Part shown: piece by piece, positions 1 through 8,027 of the stretch
Position numbering within the stretch: the stretch's first letter is position 1
How the letters are laid out: each line of letters opens with the position of its first letter
NCBI GenBank assembly: GCA_028278225.1
Contig: JANQEU010000061.1
Coordinates: 1 to 64,000 of the forward strand
DNA length: 64,000 nucleotides
Direction of reading: 5' to 3'
Source of the DNA: Cyclobacteriaceae bacterium
GTDB lineage: Bacteria > Bacteroidota > Bacteroidia > Cytophagales > Cyclobacteriaceae
The notes under the pieces: generated by a model
Told to the model about the DNA's origin: nothing
What the model saw: only the letters and a program-made list of their open reading frames with translations
The model's database searches: none
Program-made: the position numbers and the translations under genes

Positions 1-453
1 GGAATGAATCTGAGAATCGTCGTTTCTTGTTAATTTTTACAATTTGTGCTTTCATTTTTAGTTGCCATTTTTGGGCAACCTATTTCAGGGAAAGACATTA
101 GCTCTCCAAACTTCACTCATCTTTCAGGGTATTCCCCCTCCAGCGCAGATGGAGAAGGATTTTTCCCGCGGTTCTACAAGTGAATTATTGCGAGAAATTC
201 TACAGCCGTTTTGACACAAAAAAGATTTTTGATAGAGTTCTACGCATGGATTACAGTGAAAAAGAATTTTGCCATACTGGATTGTGTCGACCCTTTCCCT
301 GGCGCAAGCACCCGCTTTGTGCTTTTGACGATTCCTACGTTCCGATTCATTTCGACACAAACCAGGGAACAGGTCATTGAAATTAATAATGATAATATTT
401 TAGCTGAAATAATCTTCTATTCCAAACATTAAACAGCTAATTAAAAACAGCAA
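1..453. other. left-edge stretch without a supported gene
   Basis: No reading frame here has recognisable protein content. The stretch contains a short relic of a permease gene end (positions 98-134, listed separately). The short frames between 124 and 432 look like chance openings. The sequence becomes distinctly A/T-rich from about 380 onward, leading into the A/T-rich gene at 454. Confidence 0.5.
98..134 (-). pseudogene. relic of an FtsX-type permease 3' end
   Basis: These 37 bases match 1940-1976 at 34 positions. The latter is the stop-codon end and downstream flank of the permease at 1955-4558. On the minus strand the match reads the last codons N-T-L-K-D-E followed by TGA, plus about 16 bases of downstream flank. 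Upstream of this (from about 135) the similarity stops at once. It is therefore a fragment left by duplication and deletion, or by recombination between permease copies. It is too short to exclude a conserved downstream signal instead. Confidence 0.5.
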
Positions 454-1116
454 ATGCAGCCTGAAATAATATACCATTGGGATTTTGACTTTCAGGGAAA
501 ATTTGAGATTGATGTTCCTGAAAATCAACTGCCTTATCTTGCTATCGCCGGAGGAATTTTACATGATGATATATACTGCAAACTCACTGAAATTTATTTG
601 AAAGAAGGTGCTATTGAACTTTCCCGCAAACAAGACTTTACAAATCGTGATAAGGGATTTAGCAGGAATAGAGCCATTAGGGGTCAAAATTTGAAAACAA
701 TAAAAGTTTTTGACAAGAAGAAAGGTAAGCCGATGATGGCAATGCCAGATATTGTTGATTATAGAAATGACCTGATGATTGATCTTAAAACATATTATTT
801 AAGGACACCTCCAGATAAAGGTGGTAAGTTTATTACAATTGATGATGTTTCAGAATCTGAAACATTAATCAATGATCCAACTTCCGCTGAATTTATCCCC
901 CCTGAAGGATATGAAGTTGCTTGGTTTGATCTCAAAGAGAAAATTCAAAAAGAACTTGAGAAGAAATACATGAGTCAATTTGAAAGATATCATCAGGCAT
1001 ATATTCAATCTACAAACAGGATTCCAACAATTCACATTTATGTTGTTCTATATACAGTTACAGAAACATATGAACATGATGATGGATATAGAGGAATGAA
1101 AAAACTTGATACATGA
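454..1116 (+). CDS. orphan protein with a PD-(D/E)XK nuclease-like motif
   Basis: A 220-residue soluble protein without signal peptide or membrane segments. I do not recognise the family. Around residues 98-113 it reads M-P-D, eleven residues, then I-D-L-K-T-Y-Y. This has the spacing of a PD-(D/E)XK nuclease core, with D-L-K as the catalytic half, in a hydrophobic strand context. The preceding residues are rich in K and R. It begins with ATG after an A/T-rich leader, and its base use is clearly more A/T-rich than the permeases nearby, which suggests acquisition. A strong hairpin follows the stop codon. It might be a detached effector domain of a polymorphic toxin or an orphan restriction-like protein. 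The nuclease assignment is inference from one motif. Confidence 0.55.
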   Translation: MQPEIIYHWDFDFQGKFEIDVPENQLPYLAIAGGILHDDIYCKLTEIYLKEGAIELSRKQDFTNRDKGFSRNRAIRGQNLKTIKVFDKKKGKPMMAMPDIVDYRNDLMIDLKTYYLRTPPDKGGKFITIDDVSESETLINDPTSAEFIPPEGYEVAWFDLKEKIQKELEKKYMSQFERYHQAYIQSTNRIPTIHIYVVLYTVTETYEHDDGYRGMKKLDT

Positions 1117-1133
1117 TAACGAGATAATCTAGC

Positions 1134-1158
1134 TCGGTCGCAATTGTATTGCGACCGA
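1134..1158 (+). terminator. strong hairpin after the 454 gene
   Basis: A perfect 10-bp stem (TCGGTCGCAA / TTGCGACCGA) with a 5-base loop lies 18 bases after the stop codon of the 454-1116 gene. Only a weak A/T tract follows, so it is a terminator-like or mRNA-stabilising hairpin and not a textbook intrinsic terminator. Confidence 0.55.
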
Positions 1159-1273
1159 AATATTCATCCGATATTTGTGTGTTATTTTTCTTGCTTCTGC
1201 CCTCAGAACCGACAAATTCCTGCTTATCGGAAAGTTGCCCGCTGTAAAACTTCTAACTAAATGCAAGGATTAT

Positions 1274-1567
1274 TTACCCAACAGGTTTTTGCCTGGAAGA
1301 CCGGATATTGATCAATTCGATCTGCTTCTTTCGAGGTTTGATCCGATAGGTTAAAATTGTGTATTTGTTGATCGGTCCGCGATGGACATTCTTTTGTTTT
1401 CTTGTAGCTTCAAGTATTTCAGGATATTGACTCAGTAACTTGAAAAACTCATGTGATTGACGAATAAATCTTTGAACTTCTTCCTTTGTAAAATGTGTCT
1501 CAAGGTAATCTATGATCTTTGCGTAACCTGCTTCAGCACGTTTGGTCCAGACTATTTCTAAAGCCAT
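1274..1567 (-). CDS. ParE/RelE-family toxin
   Basis: A 97-residue basic protein with the pattern of the RelE/ParE plasmid-stabilisation toxins. It has an N-terminal E-I-V-W-T-K-R-A stretch, a central helical part with a run of aromatic residues, and a C-terminal strand ending in I-N-I-R-S-S-R-Q-K-P, as is usual in Bacteroidota members. Toxins of this family either cleave ribosome-bound mRNA (RelE) or block gyrase (ParE). The sequence alone does not decide which. It overlaps the upstream antitoxin gene by 10 bases, so the two are translationally coupled. Confidence 0.8.
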   Translation of the reverse strand: MALEIVWTKRAEAGYAKIIDYLETHFTKEEVQRFIRQSHEFFKLLSQYPEILEATRKQKNVHRGPINKYTILTYRIKPRKKQIELINIRSSRQKPVG

Positions 1568-1785
1568 TTCCGGTATTTTGCCATCACCTCTTCATGAGGA
1601 ACCAAGTCGCCTCTGTCTGCTTGTGCAAGTCCTTCTTCTATTTCCGCTCGTTCTTCTGCGCTGATCTTATCCCACCAGTCTACTTCTTTCTTTTTCTTCA
1701 AAGTAACGAATTCCTCGATTGTTTCAGCATCATTTAGGCCTGCAAGCCATTCGATCAGCCGTAGTTTCTCCGCCTGGATGTCCAT
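1558..1785 (-). CDS. antitoxin partner of the ParE/RelE toxin
   Basis: A 75-residue acidic, helical protein whose C-terminus (G-D-L-V-P-H-E-E-V-M-A-K-Y-R-K-W-L) is the form often seen before RelE/ParE toxins in Bacteroidota. The charged tail is expected to wrap the toxin. No DNA-binding fold is obvious, although such proteins often regulate their own operon together with the toxin. It lies directly upstream of the toxin, overlapping it by 10 bases. Confidence 0.75.
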   Translation of the reverse strand: MDIQAEKLRLIEWLAGLNDAETIEEFVTLKKKKEVDWWDKISAEERAEIEEGLAQADRGDLVPHEEVMAKYRKWL

Positions 1786-1954
1786 ATGAAAAATCTTTTA
1801 TACAAATTAACAACATCTTAACATCTTTGATCAAGATAGTGGATGATTCAATATTCATATGACTGCTGTAATTCAACCTTCATTGACACAAGCCAAATAG
1901 AGAACAACGATTGCGGATTAACGATGTGCGATTTAAGATTTAGCTCTCCGAATC

Positions 1955-4558
1955 TCACTCATCTTTCAGGGTATTCACCGGATTGATCATGGCGGCCTGG
2001 TATGATTTGAACCCAACCGTCAATGCGCCTCCTACAAATACCCCGATTCCGGCTATGGCGAAAATAAACAGGTCCAGTTCCGTGCGAAAAGCAAAATCAT
2101 TGAGCCACTCTCTCATGACATAGTATGCCAAAGGAGCGGCAATCACAAAAGCCAGTCCCATCAAAATGGCATAATCTCTGGACAGGAGCACAACCAGATT
2201 CGCAATACTGGCTCCATGTACTTTCCGGATACCGATTTCCCTGGAACGCTGACTTGTCGAATATGAAGAAAGTCCCAGCAGTCCAAGGCAGGAGATGAAT
2301 ATGGATACAAGGGCAAATATGTTTATCAAAGTACTCAGGGTCATTTCATTACGATAGGAGCGCTCATACTCCTCATCCATAAACTTATATTTGAAAGGAT
2401 AGTCCGGATTAAGCGATCGCGTAACCTTTTCAATCCCATCCAGTGCCGAAACGATATTTCCCTGCGTTTTGATGAAGGCTACATAGGTACTATTCGGATC
2501 ATACCGGATGATTAAAGGATCTATGGGTTCGAACATACTATCCATATGAAAATTCCGGACCACACCAATGATCCTTCCCTCCTGACCCCATACCTTAAGT
2601 CTTTTATTGATCGGATCATCAAATCCCATGACATCCGTGGCGACTTCATTGATGATGTAGTTGGCAGTATCCGACCCGAAATCTACCGAAAAATCCCTGC
2701 CTTGTAATATCTCCATGCGCATGGTCCTCATAAAATCAAGATCAACATTCAGTACATTGATCTCAACATTCTCGTTGGGATCCTTACCTTCCCACTCCGC
2801 TCCACCGGTCGACCGGCCATGTGATAAGGGGTTGCCACTGGTATTTGTGACGCTTACGATTTCGGGAATTTTCTGCAATTCAGTCTTATAAACTTCCCGC
2901 TGTCTTGCCAGGTCCCTCTCCATTTCGACAAACACCATGTTTTCACGATCCAGGCCAAGGTTCTTATTCAGGACGAATTGCATTTGCTGGTAAACGATCA
3001 CGGTGCCTATGATCAAAAGTATGGACAGGGCAAATTGAAAGATCACCAAACCCTTTCTGAAATACGCTCCTCCCCGTGAATGCTTAATAGTACCCCTTAA
3101 GGAATTGGTTATTTTGAAGGATGACAACAAGAGGGCAGGGTAACTTCCGGAGAACAAACCCGTAACAAGTGTAACACCGGCCACCCCGATCCAGACATCA
3201 ATTGACCTCAGATCCAGGTGCAAAGTCTTCCCGGTTATTCCGTTGAAAAAAGGAATGGTGATCAGCACCACACCAATCGCCATAATCACAGAGGCGATCG
3301 TGAGCAGGAACGATTCCAGAAAAAATTGCTGTCGCAGCCCTCCGCGGTGAGCACCCATCACTTTCCTGATCCCGATTTCCTTGGAGCGTCTGTTAGACCT
3401 GGCAGTAGCCAGGTTCATGAAGTTTATGCAGGCGATAACTAATATGAAAACTGCCACGATCAGTAAGATCCTGACATACTGGATCCTGCCCCCGGATGGT
3501 ACGCCATTTTCAAAATTTGAATTGAGGTAGCTATCACGGAAAGGTTGCAGGTATATCCTTTCATCCGCTTCATAATTTGTGTGTTCGTTGACCTCCTGTT
3601 CCACTCTTTCCCGAACCACTGCAATATCCGCACCTTCATGAAGTGTGAAGAGCATTCTGAAACCGCCGTTGTACCAGCTCTCTACCCAGTTATTCCGTTG
3701 AATGTACTCATCAGCCGGTATGATCCAGTCAAACTGGATGGAGGATTTTGGTCCAGGATCTTTGACCACACCGGTTATCGTAAAGCTTTTTCGATTATCA
3801 ATATTGAATGTATTGCCAAGGGCAAGTTGGTCCTCTTTCCATTTGTCGCCGAAAAATTTCCGGGCCAGTCGTTCTGTTATGACCACTGATGAAACATCAT
3901 TCATGGCTGTTTCAGGATCCCCGGCTAAAAACGGAAAAGAAAAGATGCTGAAAAATTCCGGAGAAGTGTACCGCCCCATTTCGTAGGAGACGTCATCGCC
4001 AAACCGAAATGCAGACTCCACTTCCCATCCTACCAGGGTGACTTCGTCGATTTCCGGATATTCATTTTCCAGTACAAGTTCCAAAGGTTGCGGGATAGCC
4101 GGCGTTGTCATCACTTCTCCACTGGATTGATGCATATTTCGGTAAGCCCGATAGATCCGATCGGCTTTTGTGTGAAATTTATCAATGTTGATCTCATCAT
4201 TGATCCACAACAGAATCAATATGGTAGAAGCAAGACCGACCACTAATCCCAGAAGGTTTATAACGGTATAGCTTTTGTATCGCAATGCGAATCGAAAAGC
4301 AGTTATGATATAGTTTTTGACCATAGCAACGCTATTTAATTGATTACTTATTTGAAAACGCCTGATCATCCCGGGACGGAACAGCAGGAACACGTCTATT
4401 GTGAACCTAATTTTTGAACGAAGAGAGTCTGGTTTTTTCCGGGAATGGTATAACTCCATCAGGTCACCTTCCACATCTTCGAGTAGTGCAGGATCGCAAA
4501 ACCATCTGAGAACTTTCAATGGTAATTTTGGAGCGTCTTTGGGAGTGATTTCACTCAT
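1955..4558 (-). CDS. FtsX/MacB-type ABC permease with N-terminal prefix domain
   Basis: 867 residues. A cytoplasmic prefix (about 12-68, with the motif V-L-R-W-F-C-D-P...E-D-V-E-G-D-L-M) is followed by one membrane helix (98-118), a large MacB-type periplasmic domain, three helices (about 370-500), another helix, a second periplasmic domain and three C-terminal helices. Both FtsX halves carry the E-I-G-I-R-K-V motif at a cytoplasmic coupling loop. The start overlaps the PadR stop by 4 bases, so the two are co-translated. The body is closest to that of the permease at 16336 (shared G-G-R-I-x-Y-V-R and T-G-G-x-x-W-E-G-K), although the prefixes differ. The ATPase must come from elsewhere. The substrate is unknown. 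Confidence 0.88.
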   Translation of the reverse strand: MSEITPKDAPKLPLKVLRWFCDPALLEDVEGDLMELYHSRKKPDSLRSKIRFTIDVFLLFRPGMIRRFQISNQLNSVAMVKNYIITAFRFALRYKSYTVINLLGLVVGLASTILILLWINDEINIDKFHTKADRIYRAYRNMHQSSGEVMTTPAIPQPLELVLENEYPEIDEVTLVGWEVESAFRFGDDVSYEMGRYTSPEFFSIFSFPFLAGDPETAMNDVSSVVITERLARKFFGDKWKEDQLALGNTFNIDNRKSFTITGVVKDPGPKSSIQFDWIIPADEYIQRNNWVESWYNGGFRMLFTLHEGADIAVVRERVEQEVNEHTNYEADERIYLQPFRDSYLNSNFENGVPSGGRIQYVRILLIVAVFILVIACINFMNLATARSNRRSKEIGIRKVMGAHRGGLRQQFFLESFLLTIASVIMAIGVVLITIPFFNGITGKTLHLDLRSIDVWIGVAGVTLVTGLFSGSYPALLLSSFKITNSLRGTIKHSRGGAYFRKGLVIFQFALSILLIIGTVIVYQQMQFVLNKNLGLDRENMVFVEMERDLARQREVYKTELQKIPEIVSVTNTSGNPLSHGRSTGGAEWEGKDPNENVEINVLNVDLDFMRTMRMEILQGRDFSVDFGSDTANYIINEVATDVMGFDDPINKRLKVWGQEGRIIGVVRNFHMDSMFEPIDPLIIRYDPNSTYVAFIKTQGNIVSALDGIEKVTRSLNPDYPFKYKFMDEEYERSYRNEMTLSTLINIFALVSIFISCLGLLGLSSYSTSQRSREIGIRKVHGASIANLVVLLSRDYAILMGLAFVIAAPLAYYVMREWLNDFAFRTELDLFIFAIAGIGVFVGGALTVGFKSYQAAMINPVNTLKDE

Positions 4559-4893
4559 ATGAACTTGAATTCGAAGGCCACGGAAGGAATGTCCTTCCAG
4601 TACTGTTTCCGGGTTTCCATGATCTGATCCAGGGCTCTTTTACCAAATGGCGTAACCTGGAAATAGCGTTTCCTCTTACCACCTCTGACCGCTGTGGCTT
4701 CCCCGAATTTGGATTCCAGGAATCCCTTCTTCTCTAACCTGTTCAATGCCGTTCGCATCGCTCCGACACTTACTTTACGGCTCATTCTTCGCTCGATCTC
4801 CTGTTTTATCGTAATGCCATATGCATCGCCAAAAAGTACGGCTACTGTCAGCATCACGATCTCTTCAAACTCCCCGATTGCATATTTTCCCAT
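4555..4893 (-). CDS. PadR-family regulator of the divergent single-permease operon
   Basis: 112 residues, essentially one winged-helix domain. The N-terminal motif G-E-F-E-E-I-V-M-L-T-V-A, the recognition-helix region (R-T-A-L-N-R-L-E-K-K-G) and the R-G-G-K-R-K-R-Y-F wing are typical of short PadR proteins. These usually bind a palindromic operator as dimers and repress their own operon until a ligand is bound. Its start faces the second PadR gene at 5069 across a shared 175-bp control region rich in repeated motifs. It probably controls the permease at 1955 with which it overlaps. Confidence 0.88.
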   Translation of the reverse strand: MGKYAIGEFEEIVMLTVAVLFGDAYGITIKQEIERRMSRKVSVGAMRTALNRLEKKGFLESKFGEATAVRGGKRKRYFQVTPFGKRALDQIMETRKQYWKDIPSVAFEFKFI

Positions 4894-4902
4894 TTTAATT
4901 TG

Positions 4903-5062
4903 ATTTAAGTCTTAAAAGTAATTAAAATATTTAAATCCTAAAAGTAGTTTTTATCAAGTGCCACAGATTCTTTCCCTAGTTGGAATTTTGAGGATCCATT
5001 TCACATAAAAACTACAAATAAGGCAAATATTGTAACATTATTACTACATTTAAGGTAAATAT
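4903..5062. promoter_or_regulatory. divergent PadR control region with four repeated sites
   Basis: Between the two divergent PadR genes are four copies of a motif close to AYTACWWWTARGRNWWAAAT. Two point left (4903-4922 and 4929-4948, minus strand) and two point right (5011-5030 and 5043-5062, plus strand; 17 of 20 bases identical). The inner pair forms a perfect 11-bp inverted repeat, GTAGTTTTTAT (4944-4954) with ATAAAAACTAC (5005-5015). The rightmost copy ends 6 bases before the start codon at 5069. The layout suggests that one or both PadR dimers bind here and control both directions. The binding itself is inferred. Confidence 0.55.
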
Positions 5063-5068
5063 ATAATT

Positions 5069-5398
5069 ATGAGCAAACATCATCTTGGTGAATTCGAAGA
5101 GATCGTGATGCTGACGGTGGCCATTTTACATCCGGATGCCTACGGCGTAGCGATCATCGATGAAATAGAAACCCGATTGAATCGTAAGGTCAGCATCGGC
5201 TCCCTTCAGACCGTACTCAGACGGCTTGAAAAAAAAGGTTATTTGTCCTCTGCTTTTGGTGAAGCCACCAGGATCCGCGGAGGGAAAAGAAAACGTTTCT
5301 TTACGCTTACCACTTTCGGCAAGAACGTGCTGGAAGAGGTGAAAGAGCAGAGAATTGGACTGTGGAATGCCATTCCTGAGATTGTGACAAGTAAATAG
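5069..5398 (+). CDS. PadR-family regulator heading a three-permease operon
   Basis: 109 residues, a single winged-helix PadR domain very similar to its divergent neighbour (shared G-E-F-E-E-I-V-M-L-T-V-A near the start, R-L-E-K-K-G in the recognition helix, R-G-G-K-R-K-R in the wing). It lacks the long C-terminal dimerisation helices of classical PadR, as is usual for the short subgroup. Its stop is 4 bases before the ATG of the first permease. It is followed by three permeases that overlap one another, so it very probably controls a four-gene operon and its own synthesis. Confidence 0.88.
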   Translation: MSKHHLGEFEEIVMLTVAILHPDAYGVAIIDEIETRLNRKVSIGSLQTVLRRLEKKGYLSSAFGEATRIRGGKRKRFFTLTTFGKNVLEEVKEQRIGLWNAIPEIVTSK

Positions 5399-5402
5399 AC
5401 AC

Positions 5403-8027
5403 ATGGCAAACTTCAAATCCCAAAAGCCACCACAATGGGCCCTTCGCTTTTTCCGATGGTTCTGCCATCCGGAGTACCGGGAAGATGTCGAAGGAGATCT
5501 TAGAGAGCGATTTGTCCGGCTGGCGAATAAACAAGGGTCAAGAGCTGCCAGATGGCGATTCATCGGTGATGTGCTTCTATTATTTCGACCAGCTATGGTC
5601 CGTATTTCATTTGAAAACCACATGAACACTATGATCAATCACTACCTTAAGGTGAGCTACAGGACATTGGTCCGAAACAAAATGAATTCCCTGATCAATA
5701 TAGGTGGCCTCACGCTCGGTATGACCGTAGCTATCATCATCGGGTTATGGATACAGGACGAATTGACATATAACCAAAACCACGAAAATTATTCGCACAT
5801 TGCCCGGGTTCTTCGGCACAACGACAGAAAGGAGGGCATCATCACCAGTAGAACGATGGTTCCCGGCCTCGGAACCTTGCTGAAAACCGAATATGGTAAC
5901 TACTTCGAGTCCGTAGGGATGATCCGGCAGAGGATTGAAGACAGGGTGATCTCCTTTGAAGACAAAATATTTACACAGACCGGGTATTTTGTCCAGCCGG
6001 AGATCCCGGAAATGCTCACGCTCAAAATGATTCATGGATCCAGATCAGGCCTGGGCGAAATGAGCAACATTCTACTTTCGAAAACTGTATCGGACAAGCT
6101 TTTTGGTGACAGGGACCCGATCGGCCAAATAGTACAAATGGATGCGAACTGGAATCTCAAGGTGACCGGTGTTTATGAAGACCTGCCTGTTAACTCGGAA
6201 TTAAGTGCTGCCACCTTTTTAGCAACACTTGACAGATACAACCATGGCTGGTCATCAGTGAATGTCTGGGATAATTACTATGTATGGATCTTCGTAAAGG
6301 TCCGTCCCGGTCACGATCCCGGTAAGATCTCGGAGATTATTGAATCGGCCATGCTGCCGCACGTCGGAGAACATGACGTCAGAAGCAATCCGCGATTATT
6401 TCTGCATCCCATGAGTCGATGGCATTTACACAATCAATTCGAAGATGGCGAAGAGGTGATGAGCCTCCAGCTAAAATACGTTTGGTTCTATGGGATTATC
6501 GGGATTTTTATCTTAATCCTGGCCTGTATCAATTTCACAAATCTGAGTACTGCCCGGGCGGAAAAAAGGGCGAAAGAAATTGGTATGCGAAAAGCACTGG
6601 GATCAAACCGGGTCCGGTTAATCCATCAATTTCTATTGGAATCACTCATAATTGGTTTTCTTTCCTTCGTCTTCTCAGTATGTCTGGCCTGGCTCTTCCT
6701 TCCGGAATTTAATAACCTGGCCATCAAAAAACTGGAATTTCCATTTAGCCAAATCTCATTTTGGACCACCTGTATTGCCTTTACGGTTTTCACCAGTCTG
6801 CTTGCCGGAAGTTATCCAGCGTTTTATTTATCATCTGTCAAAACACTAAAAGTACTGAAAGGTCATACGCTGACGTTGGGCAAGGTCTCGTCCTTACCCA
6901 GGAAAATACTGGTAGTATTCCAATTTACGATCTCAATTTCCATGATTGCCGGAACGCTTATTGTTTACAAACAAATCGAGCTGGCAAAAAAAAGACCCAT
7001 TGGATATCAAAAAGAACATCTCATCTCCTTCCAGCAAAGGTCACCGGAATACCGAAAAAAATATGATGTTCTAAAAAATGAATTAAAACAAACCGGAGTT
7101 GTCCGGGAAGTAGGATCGGCCAATTATTCAATCACCAGTACATTAGGTTGGAACAATGGGTTCTCATGGAAGAACCAGCAAGCTGGATTTGATCCGGCTT
7201 TCAACACCATCCGTGTTTCTCATGGGTATAGTAAAGCCGTAGGCATGGGATTTATTTATGGAAGAGACTTTTCGCCGGATCTTGCTAATGAAAGTGCCTC
7301 GATCCTGATCAATGAATCTGCATTGAAAGTGATGGGTTTGGAACATCCGGTTGGTAAAAAGGTTTCTTTTGAACGAGAATGGCTGGGACATAAGCAATTC
7401 ACAATTATCGGAGTAGTCAGGGATATGATCAAGGGATCACCTTTTGAACCAACGGATCCGTCAATTATCTTTCTTGACAACCGTGCATTATCAAATTTCT
7501 ATATCAGGGTCAACCCGAATGTGAATCCGCGCCTGGCGCTGGGAAAGATAGAGGGTGTTTTTAAAGCAGTGATCCCGAGTGCCGCCTTCAACTACAAGTT
7601 TGCAGATGAGGAATATCACAGAAAATTCCTTGCAGAGGAGCGTATTAGTCAACTTGCAGGATACTTTGCCATCCTCACAATTTTTATAAGCTGCCTGGGA
7701 TTACTTGGTTTGTCATCTTTCATTACGGAGCAACGAACCAAGGAGATCGGAATCAGAAAAGTACTGGGAGCTACGGCAGCAAATCTCATGAGATTACTGT
7801 CTTTTGACTATGTGATCCTGGTGGTTGTATCGAGTTTGCTGGCAGTACCCATATCCTATTATTTTCTAAATGGATGGCTCAGTGGATATAGCGTAAAAAC
7901 TGAAATCAGTTGGTGGATATTTGCGTTAGCAGGAGTTAGCGCCTTGATCATTACGCTGTTCACCGTCGGTTATCAAGCCATCAAAGCGGCCTTCAGAAAT
8001 CCCGTTGAGTCTTTGAGATATGAATGA
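5403..8027 (+). CDS. FtsX/MacB-type ABC permease, first of three
   Basis: 874 residues. The prefix (residues about 10-65) has R-F-F-R-W-F-C-H-P-E-Y-R-E-D-V-E-G-D-L, nearly the same as in the next two genes. The first membrane helix is near 95-120, followed by a MacB-like periplasmic domain, a first FtsX domain (three helices around 365-495, with K-E-I-G-M-R-K-A-L-G), a fifth helix, the second periplasmic domain and the second FtsX domain with K-E-I-G-I-R-K-V-L-G. Such permeases usually carry out mechanotransmission or lipid/peptide export with a separate MacB-type ATPase. No ATP-binding motif is present. The 8-base overlap with the next gene points to coupled translation. Confidence 0.88.
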   Translation: MANFKSQKPPQWALRFFRWFCHPEYREDVEGDLRERFVRLANKQGSRAARWRFIGDVLLLFRPAMVRISFENHMNTMINHYLKVSYRTLVRNKMNSLINIGGLTLGMTVAIIIGLWIQDELTYNQNHENYSHIARVLRHNDRKEGIITSRTMVPGLGTLLKTEYGNYFESVGMIRQRIEDRVISFEDKIFTQTGYFVQPEIPEMLTLKMIHGSRSGLGEMSNILLSKTVSDKLFGDRDPIGQIVQMDANWNLKVTGVYEDLPVNSELSAATFLATLDRYNHGWSSVNVWDNYYVWIFVKVRPGHDPGKISEIIESAMLPHVGEHDVRSNPRLFLHPMSRWHLHNQFEDGEEVMSLQLKYVWFYGIIGIFILILACINFTNLSTARAEKRAKEIGMRKALGSNRVRLIHQFLLESLIIGFLSFVFSVCLAWLFLPEFNNLAIKKLEFPFSQISFWTTCIAFTVFTSLLAGSYPAFYLSSVKTLKVLKGHTLTLGKVSSLPRKILVVFQFTISISMIAGTLIVYKQIELAKKRPIGYQKEHLISFQQRSPEYRKKYDVLKNELKQTGVVREVGSANYSITSTLGWNNGFSWKNQQAGFDPAFNTIRVSHGYSKAVGMGFIYGRDFSPDLANESASILINESALKVMGLEHPVGKKVSFEREWLGHKQFTIIGVVRDMIKGSPFEPTDPSIIFLDNRALSNFYIRVNPNVNPRLALGKIEGVFKAVIPSAAFNYKFADEEYHRKFLAEERISQLAGYFAILTIFISCLGLLGLSSFITEQRTKEIGIRKVLGATAANLMRLLSFDYVILVVVSSLLAVPISYYFLNGWLSGYSVKTEISWWIFALAGVSALIITLFTVGYQAIKAAFRNPVESLRYE

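Noticed and set aside
180-432. Overlapping plus-strand frames of 66 and 73 codons near the left edge
   Set aside because: No recognisable protein content, no shared composition with genes nearby, and the frames overlap a minus-strand frame of similar length, so chance openings are more likely.
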